From Streptomyces sp. NBC_00247 (GTDB lineage: Bacteria; Actinomycetota; Actinomycetes; Streptomycetales; Streptomycetaceae), in contig NZ_CP108093.1 of NCBI RefSeq assembly GCF_036188265.1, positions 5,795,001 to 5,859,000 on the forward strand: a stretch of DNA of 64,000 nt. Direction: 5' to 3'. Shown here one piece after another: positions 1-10,260 of the stretch (position 1 is its first letter; each line of letters starts with the position of its first letter). Below the pieces are notes generated by a model that was not told where the DNA came from, made no database searches, and worked only from the letters and a program-made list of their open reading frames with translations. The translations under genes and the position numbers were made by a program.

Positions 1-2319
<2,319 letters not shown>

Positions 2320-2424
2320 TTGCTCGCGTCCACTGTGTTGTTCCCGGGTTGCGAACAGTCGCTTCCGGTTGAACAGCTTCACTACTTAATTGAAAAGTGT
2401 GCTTGTTCGCTAGAACCCGATAGG

Positions 2425-2543
2425 GTTTCGGTGGTCATTGCGTTAGGGAAACGCCCGGTTACATTCCGAACCCGGAAGCTAAGCCTTTCAGCGCCGATGG
2501 TACTGCAGGGGGGACCCTGTGGGAGAGTAGGACGCCGCCGAAC
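2425..2543 (+). rRNA. rrf: 5S ribosomal RNA
   Basis: About 119 bases beginning GTTTCGGTGGTCAT and ending CCGCCGAAC; the ends pair to form helix I and the interior has the conserved CCGAACCCGGAAG loop. It lies about 105 bases after the 23S gene in the usual 16S-23S-5S order and is followed by a strong terminator, so it closes the rRNA operon. No tRNA gene is visible between 23S and 5S. Confidence 0.96.
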
Positions 2544-2551
2544 AATCTTTC

Positions 2552-2600
2552 AAGGACCCTTGGTCCCAGCGTTCACGCTGGGACCAAGGGTCCTTTTGTT
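2552..2600 (+). terminator. rRNA operon terminator
   Basis: A near-perfect hairpin follows 5S: AAGGACCCTTGGTCCCAGCG pairs with CGCTGGGACCAAGGGTCCTT around a short TTCA-type loop and is followed by TTTTGTTTT. This is one of the few hairpins in the window with a true T-run, as expected for an rRNA operon. Confidence 0.92.
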
Positions 2601-2669
2601 TTCCCGAAGCGCGTCGTCAGGTCGGCTGCGCGAGAATGTTTGCAGTACCCAAAGACAGGAGTCGTACCC

Positions 2670-5117
2670 ATGTCCACCAACTCTCCCGACGAACGTCCGG
2701 ATCGCGAGCCGCGTCGCCGGGACGGTGGCGACAGGGCCGGCTCCCACGGCGGTCGTGACGACCGCTCTGCCGCCCCGCGCCGCGACAACGACCGCGGTGG
2801 CTTCCGTCGCGATGACAACCGTGGTGGTTCGGGTTCCGGCGGTGGTTTCCGTCGCGATGACCGTGGTGGTTCGGGTTCCGGCGGTGGTTTCCGTCGCGAT
2901 GACCGTGGTGGTTCGGGTTCCGGTGGCGGTTTCCGTCGTGACGACCGTGGTGGTTCGGGTTCCGGCGGTGGTTTCCGTCGTGACGACCGTGCGCCTCGTC
3001 GTGATGACGACCGTGGTGGGCGTCCGGGCGGCTTCGAGCGCCGTGACGACCGTCCCTCCGGTGGCGGTTTCCGTCGCGATGACCGTGGTGGTTCGGGTTC
3101 CGGCGGTGGTTTCCGTCGCGATGACCGTGGTGGTTCGGGTTCCGGCGGTGGTTTCCGTCGTGACGACCGTGGTGGTTCGGGTTCCGGCGGTGGTTTCCGT
3201 CGTGACGACCGTGCGCCTCGTCGTGATGACGACCGTGGTGGGCGTCCGGGCGGCTTCGAGCGCCGTGACGACCGTCCCTCCGGTGGCGGTTTCCGTCGCG
3301 ATGACCGTGGTGGTTCGGGTTCCGGCGGTGGTTTCCGTCGTGACGACCGTGCGCCTCGTCGTGATGACGACCGTGGTGGGCGTCCGGGCGGCTTCGAGCG
3401 CCGTGACGACCGTCCCTCCGGTGGCGGTTTCCGTCGCGATGACAACCGTGGCGGTTCCGGCTCGGGCGGTGGCTTCCGTCGTGACGACCGTGCGCCTCGT
3501 CGTGATGACGACCGTGGTGGGCGTCCGGGCGGCTTCGAGCGCCGTGACGACCGTCCCTCCGGTGGCGGTTTCCGTCGCGACGACAACCGTGGCGGTTCCG
3601 GCTCGGGCGGTGGCTTCCGCCGTGACGACCGTGCGCCTCGTCGCGACGACGACCGTGGTGGCTACCGGGGTCAGCGTGACGACCGCGCTCCTCGCCGTGA
3701 CGACGACCGTGGTGGGCGTCCGGGCGGCTTCGAGCGCCGTGACGACCGTCCCTCCGGTGGTGGCTTCCGTCGCGACGACAACCGTGGCGGTTCGGGTTCC
3801 GGCGGTGGCTTCCGCCGTGACGACCGCGCTCCTCGCCGTGACGACGACCGTGGTGGGCGTCCGGGCGGCTTCGAGCGCCGTGACGACCGTCCGCGCGGCC
3901 CGCGCCGTGACGACGACCGTCCCTCCGGTGGCGGTTTCCGCCGTGACGACAGCCGTGGCGGTTCCGGCGGTGGCTTCCGCCGTGACGACAGCCGTGGCGG
4001 TTCCGGCGGTGGCTTCCGCCGTGACGACCGTGGCCCGCGCCGCGACGACGACCGCGGTGGCTACCGGGGTCAGCGCGACGACCGCGGCGGTTACCAGGGG
4101 CGTGACGACCGTGGCGGTTACCAGGGGGACCGTGACCGCGAGCCCATCAAGCGGCTGCCGATCCCGGACGACGTCACGGGCTTTGAAATCGACAAGGAAG
4201 TGCGTCAGGAGCTCATGAGCCTGCCGAAGACCCTTGCCGAGGACGTCGCGCGCAACCTCGTCATGGTCGCCCGGCTCATCGACGAGGACCCCGAGGAGGC
4301 GTACGGGTACTCCCGCGTCGCCCTCCGGCTCGCCTCGCGCGTCGCCGCCGTCCGCGAGGCGGCGGGCTTCGCCGCGTACGCCACGCAGAAGTACGGGGAG
4401 GCGCTGGCCGAGTTCCGTGCCGCCCGGCGGATGACCGGGTCCGTGGAGCTGTGGCCCGTCATGGCGGACTGCGAGCGCGGCCTCGGCCGCCCCGAGCGCG
4501 CCATGGCGATGGCGGGCGATCCCGAGGTCCAGAAGCTGGACAAGGCCGGCCAGGTCGAGATGCGCCTGGTGGCCGCCGGGGCCCGCCGTGACATGGGGCA
4601 GATCGACGCAGCCATCGTCACCCTGCAGAGCCCCGAGCTGGCCTCCAACGCCGTCCACCCGTGGACCCCGCGCCTGCGCTACGCGTACGCCGACGCGCTC
4701 CTGGAGGCGGGCCGCGAGGACGAGGCCCGCGAGTGGTTCGGCAAGGCCCTGGAGTCGGACAAGGACGGTTCGACCGACGCCTCCGACCGGCTCGCCGAGC
4801 TGGACGGGGTCGAGTTCGTCGACGCCCTGGACGACGACGGGGAGGACGTGACCGGCGCCGCCGGCACCGTTCCCACCGAGGAGCGGACGGCTCCCGCGGC
4901 CCAGGACCGGGCGGCGAACGTCGCGGACGACGACATCGCGGACGACGACATCGCCGACGGTGACGAGGAGGGCGACTACCGCGACGACGATGACGCCGAG
5001 GACGACACCGACGAGCTGAACGCGTGGGCCGACCGTGCCGACGCGGCTGCCGAGAAGGCCCCGGCGGCCGACCAGGACGCCGAGCGGCCCGACGCCGACG
5101 GACCGGCCAAGGCCTGA
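2670..5117 (+). CDS. RGG/RDD-repeat, tetratricopeptide-like, acidic-tailed protein
   Basis: 815 residues from ATG 2670, preceded by ACAGGAG at good spacing; an upstream TTG at 2640 is open but has no ribosome binding site. Residues about 12-493 are low complexity, built from repeats of the type GGSGSGGGFRRDDRG and APRRDDDRGGRPGGFERRDD, rich in Arg, Asp and Gly. Residues about 495-730 are helical with TPR-like periodicity (AYATQKYGEALAEFRAARR; YAYADALLEAGREDEAREWF). Residues about 730-815 form an acidic tail with runs of Asp and Glu. The layout suggests an RNA- or protein-binding scaffold that could condense. It is transcribed away from the rRNA operon beyond its terminator. The repeat DNA is tandem and likely length-variable between strains. 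No enzymatic domain is visible; the precise role is unknown. Confidence 0.88.
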   Translation: MSTNSPDERPDREPRRRDGGDRAGSHGGRDDRSAAPRRDNDRGGFRRDDNRGGSGSGGGFRRDDRGGSGSGGGFRRDDRGGSGSGGGFRRDDRGGSGSGGGFRRDDRAPRRDDDRGGRPGGFERRDDRPSGGGFRRDDRGGSGSGGGFRRDDRGGSGSGGGFRRDDRGGSGSGGGFRRDDRAPRRDDDRGGRPGGFERRDDRPSGGGFRRDDRGGSGSGGGFRRDDRAPRRDDDRGGRPGGFERRDDRPSGGGFRRDDNRGGSGSGGGFRRDDRAPRRDDDRGGRPGGFERRDDRPSGGGFRRDDNRGGSGSGGGFRRDDRAPRRDDDRGGYRGQRDDRAPRRDDDRGGRPGGFERRDDRPSGGGFRRDDNRGGSGSGGGFRRDDRAPRRDDDRGGRPGGFERRDDRPRGPRRDDDRPSGGGFRRDDSRGGSGGGFRRDDSRGGSGGGFRRDDRGPRRDDDRGGYRGQRDDRGGYQGRDDRGGYQGDRDREPIKRLPIPDDVTGFEIDKEVRQELMSLPKTLAEDVARNLVMVARLIDEDPEEAYGYSRVALRLASRVAAVREAAGFAAYATQKYGEALAEFRAARRMTGSVELWPVMADCERGLGRPERAMAMAGDPEVQKLDKAGQVEMRLVAAGARRDMGQIDAAIVTLQSPELASNAVHPWTPRLRYAYADALLEAGREDEAREWFGKALESDKDGSTDASDRLAELDGVEFVDALDDDGEDVTGAAGTVPTEERTAPAAQDRAANVADDDIADDDIADGDEEGDYRDDDDAEDDTDELNAWADRADAAAEKAPAADQDAERPDADGPAKA
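2806..4135 (+). repeat. Tandem repeats encoding RGG/RDD motifs
   Basis: In-frame, nearly identical units of roughly 36-45 bp (core GGCGGTGGTTTCCGTCG) and a longer unit of about 95-100 bp (GCGCCTCGTCGTGATGACGA onward) alternate across about 1.3 kb inside the coding region. All are multiples of three, so expansions would keep the frame. Both DNA identity and codon-level drift are seen, consistent with recent slippage or unequal crossover. Confidence 0.9.
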
Positions 5118-5148
5118 ACGGTAAGGACCGCGTGAGCGGTGGAACGTA

Positions 5149-5188
5149 GAAGAAGGGCGGCACTCCTCCGGGAGTGCCGCCCTTCTTC
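5149..5188. terminator. Bidirectional terminator between convergent genes
   Basis: Perfect 18-bp stem (GAAGAAGGGCGGCACTCC and its complement) with a TCCG tetraloop, placed between the plus-strand repeat protein and the minus-strand DUF1015 gene, so it can serve both. Confidence 0.9.
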
Positions 5189-5224
5189 GTTTCCGCCGGT
5201 GTGTACGCCGAACGCCCCGCCCGC

Positions 5225-6502
5225 TCAGCCCGCGCCGACCCTCCGCATCACCAGGCCCGTCGCCGGCTTCGGGCCGAAGGACGTGGACTTGCGCGGCATG
5301 GTGACGCCCTGTCGGGCAAGGTCCCGGACGACGGCCTCGCGCACCGGATGCATCAGGACGGCCGTCCCGCCGGAGCGTTCGGCCTGCTCGACCGCGGCCG
5401 CCGGGTCGTGGAGGTACGCGATGTCCTCGGCGGTGTCCGGGACGTGCCACACCCGGGTGAGCAGTGTCTCGTGCAGCACCGTCGCGTCCAGGGTGCGCCA
5501 GGCTTCGGGCCGGCCCGCCGGGACCGTGCGGGCGAGCAGGGCGGAGTCCGCCCGGTCGACGAGGCGGTACGTACCGTCGCCCGCCAGCAGATAGGCGTTG
5601 CCCTCCTCGGACGCGGCGGCGAGCGCGCCCAGCGCGCGGGGCAGCGGGCCGGCCACCTCGCGCACCCGGAACCGCCCGTCGAGCGCGGCGAGGGCGTCGG
5701 CGGGGGCGAGCCGGCGGAGCACCCGGTGGATCGCGCGTACCTGGAGCGGGTAGCGGGCGGTGTCGACCAGGAAGACCAGGCCGAAGTCCCACGGCCCCGG
5801 GACGCCCTGCTCCCGTTTGAGCCGCAGATAGGTCGCCCACCGGTGGTGGCCGTCCGCGATGAGGGCCTGCCGGGGGAGGAGTCCGGCGGCGGCCCCGGCC
5901 TGTTCCGCCGGGTCGGTCACGGCCCACAGCCGGTGCCGCAGGCCGTCCTCCGTGGTGGTCGTGAGCAGCGGTGGCCGCCGGGCCGCCCGTTCGACGACCG
6001 CCGCCGCGCCGGAGACCGTACCGTCGCCCACGTAGGTGAGGAGCAGCGGTTCGAGGTGAGCGCCGGTGGCACGCATGAGGGCCGCGCGGTCCGCCACCAC
6101 GTCGTCCATCACCTCTTCGTGCGGGAGGACGACCCGGTCGGCGGCGGGGGAGAGTTCCAGGACGCCGATCAGGCCGCGCTGGAGGACGCCGTTGCCGCGC
6201 TGCTCGTAGACGTAGAGCGCGGGCTCGGGGTCGGTGGCCAGCACGCCCTCGGCGAGCCACTCGGCCAGGGTCCGGGCCGCCTGCCGGTTGCGGGCGCCCG
6301 GTGAGCCGTCCTGAGGCAGGATCAGCCGCACGATGTTGTGCGGGTCCGCCGACTCCAGGTGGTGCAGGCCGTCCGGCCGTACCACCACGTCGTACGGCGG
6401 AGAGGTCACGGCCGCGAGGCTGCCCACCCGCTCCGGGACGTAGCGCAGTCCGCGGAACGGGAACAGGCGCAGCCCTTTCGTGGCGTCCCCCGTTGTGTCC
6501 AT
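5225..6502 (-). CDS. DUF1015 family protein
   Basis: 425 residues from the ATG at 6502 (MDTTGDATKGLRLFPFRG); a longer open frame exists upstream but the family normally begins just before a LxPFRGLRY-like motif, so the internal Met is chosen. The N-terminal segment SPPYDVV, the HPHNIVRL-like stretch (DPHNIVRLILPQ), and the central DGHHRW motif (IADGHHRWATY) are the hallmarks of DUF1015 proteins, which are widespread and of unproven biochemical function. The His/Asp-rich DGHHR motif suggests a metal or nucleotide site. It is divergent from the HAD phosphatase gene with 71 bp between starts, so the two probably share a promoter region. Confidence 0.87.
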   Translation of the reverse strand: MDTTGDATKGLRLFPFRGLRYVPERVGSLAAVTSPPYDVVVRPDGLHHLESADPHNIVRLILPQDGSPGARNRQAARTLAEWLAEGVLATDPEPALYVYEQRGNGVLQRGLIGVLELSPAADRVVLPHEEVMDDVVADRAALMRATGAHLEPLLLTYVGDGTVSGAAAVVERAARRPPLLTTTTEDGLRHRLWAVTDPAEQAGAAAGLLPRQALIADGHHRWATYLRLKREQGVPGPWDFGLVFLVDTARYPLQVRAIHRVLRRLAPADALAALDGRFRVREVAGPLPRALGALAAASEEGNAYLLAGDGTYRLVDRADSALLARTVPAGRPEAWRTLDATVLHETLLTRVWHVPDTAEDIAYLHDPAAAVEQAERSGGTAVLMHPVREAVVRDLARQGVTMPRKSTSFGPKPATGLVMRRVGAG

Positions 6503-6573
6503 CCCCGCATCGTAGGTGGGGTGGGGCGATGCGGGATGATCGGGGCAGAGGCATCGAACGAGGAGCGAACACA

Positions 6574-7611
6574 ATGAGTCAGCAGGACAGGTCCCGGCCG
6601 CTCGGCAGCACCACGGCGCTGAGCGAGGCGTACGACACCGCTCTGCTCGACCTCGACGGGGTCGTGTACGCGGGCGGCCAGGCCATCACCCACGCCGTCG
6701 AGTCGCTCGGAACCGCGCGGGACGGCGGGATGCACCTCGCGTACGTCACCAACAACGCGCTGCGGACCCCGGCCGCGGTGGCCGCCCATCTGACCGAGCT
6801 GGGGGTGCCCGCCGAGCCGTCGGACGTGATCACCTCCGCGCAGGCGGTCGCCCGGCTGGTCGCCGACCAGCTCCCGGCGGGCTCCCGGGTCCTCGCCATC
6901 GGGGGAGAGGGGCTGCGGGTCGCCCTGGAAGAGCGCGGGCTCGTCCCGGTCGACTCGGCGGACGACGACCCGGTGGCGGTGGCGCAGGGGTACGGCGGCC
7001 CGGACTTCCCCTGGTCGCGGTTTGCCGAGGCCTCCTACGCGATCAACCGGGGCCTGCCCTGGTTCGCCTCCAACACCGACCTGACCATTCCCAGCGCGCG
7101 GGGCATCGCCCCCGGCAACGGCGCGGCGGTCATGGTCGTCCGGATCGCGACCGGCGCCGAGCCGCAGGTCGCGGGCAAGCCGCTGCCCCCGATGCACCGG
7201 GAGACCGTGCTGCGTACCGGGGCCGAGCGGCCGCTCGTCGTCGGCGACCGCCTGGACACCGACATCGAGGGCGCGTTCAACGGCGGAGTGGACTCGCTGC
7301 TCGTCCTGACCGGGGTGACCGACGCGGCCCAGCTGGTCGCGGCGGTGCCGGAGCACCGCCCGACCTACGTCGACCGGGACCTGCGCGGGCTGCTCACCGG
7401 GCAGCCCGAGGTGACGATGGAGGACGGCACGGCCCGCTGCGGCGGGTGGAGCGCGTCCGTACACGGGCAGGAGCTGGCCCTGGAGGGCGAGGGGGACGCC
7501 CTCGACGCGATCGACGGGCTGCGGGCGCTCTGCGGCGCCGCGTGGACCCATGGGGGCACGGAGGCGTGCGCCCTCGACGCCGGTACGGCAGTTGCCCGCC
7601 TGGGGCTCTGA
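6574..7611 (+). CDS. HAD-IIA family phosphatase (NagD-like)
   Basis: 345 residues from ATG 6574 with AGGAG eight bases upstream. HAD motifs are intact: motif I DLDGVVYAGG with nucleophile Asp26 and acid/base Asp28; motif II VTNNALRTP near residue 60; the conserved Lys in AGKPLPP near 200; and motif IV GDRLDTDIEGA near 223. The large C2-type cap between motifs II and III places it in subfamily IIA with NagD, PgpH-like sugar phosphate and 4-nitrophenyl phosphatases. The C-terminal about 90 residues extend beyond the HAD core and may be lineage specific. The physiological substrate cannot be read from the sequence. Confidence 0.9.
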   Translation: MSQQDRSRPLGSTTALSEAYDTALLDLDGVVYAGGQAITHAVESLGTARDGGMHLAYVTNNALRTPAAVAAHLTELGVPAEPSDVITSAQAVARLVADQLPAGSRVLAIGGEGLRVALEERGLVPVDSADDDPVAVAQGYGGPDFPWSRFAEASYAINRGLPWFASNTDLTIPSARGIAPGNGAAVMVVRIATGAEPQVAGKPLPPMHRETVLRTGAERPLVVGDRLDTDIEGAFNGGVDSLLVLTGVTDAAQLVAAVPEHRPTYVDRDLRGLLTGQPEVTMEDGTARCGGWSASVHGQELALEGEGDALDAIDGLRALCGAAWTHGGTEACALDAGTAVARLGL

Positions 7612-7646
7612 CGGCGGGGCTCAGGCGGTGGGGCCCGGGCCGCCTC

Positions 7647-7994
7647 TCAGAGCAGCGATCTGAGCTTGAGCAGGTCCCGGAACCCCGCCTCCAGGCGGAC
7701 CCGGCCCGCGCCCCACGCCTTGGCGAAGTTGAGGTCGCCGTCCACCAGCGCGACCAGGTCGTCGCCGGTCATCGCCAGCCTGATCTCGGCCTTCTCCCGG
7801 GGTGGGCCCTCGACCGTGTCGAGAACCCGGATGCGGCCGTCCGTGAGCCGGCCGGCGAACGTCACATCGAGATCCTTGATGTGACAGCTCAGCGAGCGGT
7901 CCAGGGAGGCGGCGCCGCGGACGTCGCCGTCCGCGCCCGCGAGATTGTCGGAAAGTCTGTCCAGTGCGCTGCGGCACTCTGCCATGGTCGCCAT
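7647..7994 (-). CDS. SCP2-like sterol/lipid-binding domain protein
   Basis: 115 residues (MATMAECRSALDRLSDN to LLKLRSLL). The C-terminal pattern D-DLVALVDGDLNFAKAWGAGRVRLEAG matches SCP2/SCPX domains, small folds with a hydrophobic ligand tunnel; no catalytic partner domain is fused. Two ATGs (7994 and 7985) are possible and neither has a strong ribosome binding site; the longer is given. It faces the HAD gene tail to tail and is divergent from the next small ORF. The ligand is unknown. Confidence 0.8.
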   Translation of the reverse strand: MATMAECRSALDRLSDNLAGADGDVRGAASLDRSLSCHIKDLDVTFAGRLTDGRIRVLDTVEGPPREKAEIRLAMTGDDLVALVDGDLNFAKAWGAGRVRLEAGFRDLLKLRSLL

Positions 7995-8036
7995 CGTGAT
8001 CGACGGTACCGCAGCCCACCGGGGTAGCGTTCCCGC

Positions 8037-8402
8037 ATGAGCGACTGGACGGCGGGGTCCGGCACGGCCCCCGCGCAGACACCCCCGGCTCCCTCCGGCG
8101 ACGGGGCCGACGCCCTCGGTACGACCACCCCCGGTGAGGAGGCGGCCGGCCTCGGCGCCACGGCCGGCCCCGGCGGCGCGCCCGCCCACGAGCCCGCCGC
8201 GCCCGCCCCCCTCGGCGTCGTCCGCACACCCACCGGGAACGCGGACGTGGACGCCGCGCTGGAGCGGCTGGCCGACGCCGACCACCTCGCGGCGGACGGA
8301 CACACCGAGGTGTACGAGGATGTACACCGTGGGCTGCGCTCCGCGCTGACCGCGCTGGACGCCAGGCCCGCACCCGCACCCCCGCACGACAACAGGAGCT
8401 GA
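8037..8402 (+). CDS. Hypothetical protein upstream of tlyA
   Basis: 121 residues from ATG 8037. The first 60 are Pro/Ala/Gly-rich and probably disordered; residues 65-110 (PTGNADVDAALERLADADHL then GHTEVYEDVHRGLRSALTAL) look like two amphipathic helices. The Tyr-Glu-Asp-Val-His segment is well formed and the protein ends 8 bp before the tlyA start, so it is probably translated from the same message. Small proteins of this type precede tlyA in other Streptomyces by my recollection. No function can be assigned. Confidence 0.75.
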   Translation: MSDWTAGSGTAPAQTPPAPSGDGADALGTTTPGEEAAGLGATAGPGGAPAHEPAAPAPLGVVRTPTGNADVDAALERLADADHLAADGHTEVYEDVHRGLRSALTALDARPAPAPPHDNRS

Positions 8403-8410
8403 ACGTAACC

Positions 8411-9226
8411 GTGGCAGGAGTGGCCCGTCGCCGCCTCGACGCAGAGCTGGTACACCGCAAGCTCGCCCGCTCGCGCGAGCACGCGAGCCAGCTGATCGCC
8501 GCGGGACGCGTCTCCGTACGCGGCCTGGTCGCGACCAAACCCGCCACCCAGGTGGAGACCAGCGCCCCCGTGGTCGTGGCCAAGGACGAGAGCGATCCGG
8601 AGTACGTCTCGCGCGGCGGGCACAAGCTCGCCGGGGCCTTCGCCGCGTTCGTCCCCCTCGGCCTGGAGGTGGAGGGCCGCCGCGCGCTGGACGCCGGGGC
8701 GTCCACCGGCGGCTTCACCGACGTGCTGCTGCGCGCCGGGGCCCGGCAGGTCCTCGCCGTCGACGTCGGCTACGGACAGCTCGCCTGGTCGCTCCAGTCG
8801 GACGAGCGGGTCGTCGTCAAGGACCGCACCAACGTGCGCGAACTGACGCTCGACGACATCGACGGACTGGCGGTGGATCTGGTGGTCGGCGACCTCTCGT
8901 TCATCCCGCTGGGTCTCGTACTGCCCGCGCTGGTGCGCTGCGCCGCCCCCGACGCCGACCTGGTCCTCATGGTCAAGCCGCAGTTCGAGGTCGGCAAGGA
9001 ACGCCTCGGCAGCGGCGGAGTGGTGCGCAGCCCCGAGCTGCGCGCCGAGGCGGTACGCGAAGTCGCCCGCCGGGCGGCGGCGCTGGGACTCGGTGTGCGC
9101 GGGGTGACGGCCAGTCCGCTGCCCGGCCCTTCGGGGAACGTCGAGTACTTTCTGTGGCTGCGGGCCGGCGCACCCGAACTGGATCCGGCAGATGTGGACC
9201 GTGCAGTGGCGGAGGGGCCTCGTTGA
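8411..9226 (+). CDS. tlyA: TlyA-family rRNA 2'-O-methyltransferase
   Basis: 271 residues from GTG 8411. An N-terminal S4 RNA-binding domain (residues about 6-65: RLDAELVHRKLARSREHA) is followed by an FtsJ-like Rossmann methyltransferase with the SAM motif DAGASTGGFTDVLL near residue 95 and DVGYGQLAW after it. Characterised TlyA proteins methylate 16S C1409 and 23S C1920 and confer capreomycin sensitivity; earlier annotation as haemolysin is misleading. The stop codon TGA at 9224-9226 overlaps the ppnK TTG start, so translation is coupled. Length is normal for the family. Confidence 0.93.
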   Translation: MAGVARRRLDAELVHRKLARSREHASQLIAAGRVSVRGLVATKPATQVETSAPVVVAKDESDPEYVSRGGHKLAGAFAAFVPLGLEVEGRRALDAGASTGGFTDVLLRAGARQVLAVDVGYGQLAWSLQSDERVVVKDRTNVRELTLDDIDGLAVDLVVGDLSFIPLGLVLPALVRCAAPDADLVLMVKPQFEVGKERLGSGGVVRSPELRAEAVREVARRAAALGLGVRGVTASPLPGPSGNVEYFLWLRAGAPELDPADVDRAVAEGPR

Positions 9227-10134
9227 CGACGACGACAAGTACGGCACGAACAGTCTTTCTTTTGGCGCATACCGGCCGTCCGGCCGCGATCCGCAGTGCG
9301 GAGCTCGTGGTGCAGGGACTACTGCGCAACGGCCTCGGCGTGCGCGTCCTGGAGGCCGAGGCGGCCGACCTGCCGCTCCCGTCGACGGTGGAGACGGTCG
9401 CCGACGCGACCCCCGCCGCGGTGGACGGGTGCGAGCTGCTGATCGTGCTCGGCGGCGACGGCACGCTGCTGCGCGGAGCGGAGATCTCGCGCGCCTCGGG
9501 CGTCCCCATGCTCGGGGTCAACCTCGGCCGGGTCGGGTTCCTCGCGGAGGCCGAGCGCGACGACCTGGACCGGGTGGTCGCCCGCGTGGTGACCCGGGCG
9601 TACGAGGTCGAGGAACGCATGACGCTCGACGTGGTGGTGCACAGCAACGGCGCCGTCGTGCACACCGACTGGGCACTCAACGAGGCCGCGGTGCAGAAGG
9701 TTTCGCCCGAAAGGATGCTGGAGGTCGTCCTGGAGATCGACGGCCGGCCCGTCACCGGGTTCGGCTGCGACGGCATCGTCTGCGCGACCCCCACCGGCTC
9801 GACCGCCTACGCGTTCTCCGCCGGCGGTCCCGTCGTCTGGCCGGAGGTCGAGGCCCTGCTGATGGTGCCGATCAGCGCGCACGCCCTGTTCGCCAAGCCG
9901 CTGGTCACCTCGCCGTCGTCGGTGCTCGCGGTGGAGGTCCAGCCGCACACCCCGCACGGGGTCCTCTGGTGCGACGGCCGCCGGAACGTCGAGCTGCCCG
10001 CCGGTGCCCGCGTCGAGGTGCGGCGCGGCGCCGTACCCGTACGGCTGGCGCGTCTGCACCACGCGTCGTTCACCGACCGGCTGGTCGCGAAGTTCGCGCT
10101 GCCGGTGTCCGGGTGGCGCGGCCTGCCGCAGTGA
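9223..10134 (+). CDS. ppnK: NAD kinase
   Basis: 303 residues from TTG 9223, which overlaps the tlyA stop and has GGAGGGG 5-8 bases upstream, making it a better start than the in-frame codons at 9154 and 9190 inside tlyA. The ATP-NAD kinase signature GGDGT is at residues 76-80, the NE motif (LNEAAVQK) near 152 and the C-terminal motif TPTGSTAYAFSAGGP near 190. The enzyme phosphorylates NAD to NADP and is the only de novo source of NADP. The rare TTG start and stop overlap imply reinitiation from tlyA and low expression. Confidence 0.95.
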   Translation: MTTTTSTARTVFLLAHTGRPAAIRSAELVVQGLLRNGLGVRVLEAEAADLPLPSTVETVADATPAAVDGCELLIVLGGDGTLLRGAEISRASGVPMLGVNLGRVGFLAEAERDDLDRVVARVVTRAYEVEERMTLDVVVHSNGAVVHTDWALNEAAVQKVSPERMLEVVLEIDGRPVTGFGCDGIVCATPTGSTAYAFSAGGPVVWPEVEALLMVPISAHALFAKPLVTSPSSVLAVEVQPHTPHGVLWCDGRRNVELPAGARVEVRRGAVPVRLARLHHASFTDRLVAKFALPVSGWRGLPQ

Positions 10135-10260
10135 CGAGGCCGCGCACGGCCCCGGAGACCGCCCCGAAGCGGTGGTCCGGGGCCCTGCGCGGACGCGTGC
10201 GGGTGAGTCGCGGCAGGGGTCCGTCGCACGGGGGCGGTGAAACCTCGTATGGTCGTGTCC

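Noticed and set aside
2806-4135. Regularly spaced repeats that could suggest a CRISPR array
   Set aside because: The units are in-frame coding repeats with no unique spacers of constant length and no cas genes.
2550-6572. A 1340-codon open frame on the minus strand across the repeat protein
   Set aside because: It is the antisense of the RGG repeats plus the DUF1015 gene in a wrong frame; GC-rich DNA with G/C third positions commonly leaves such frames open.
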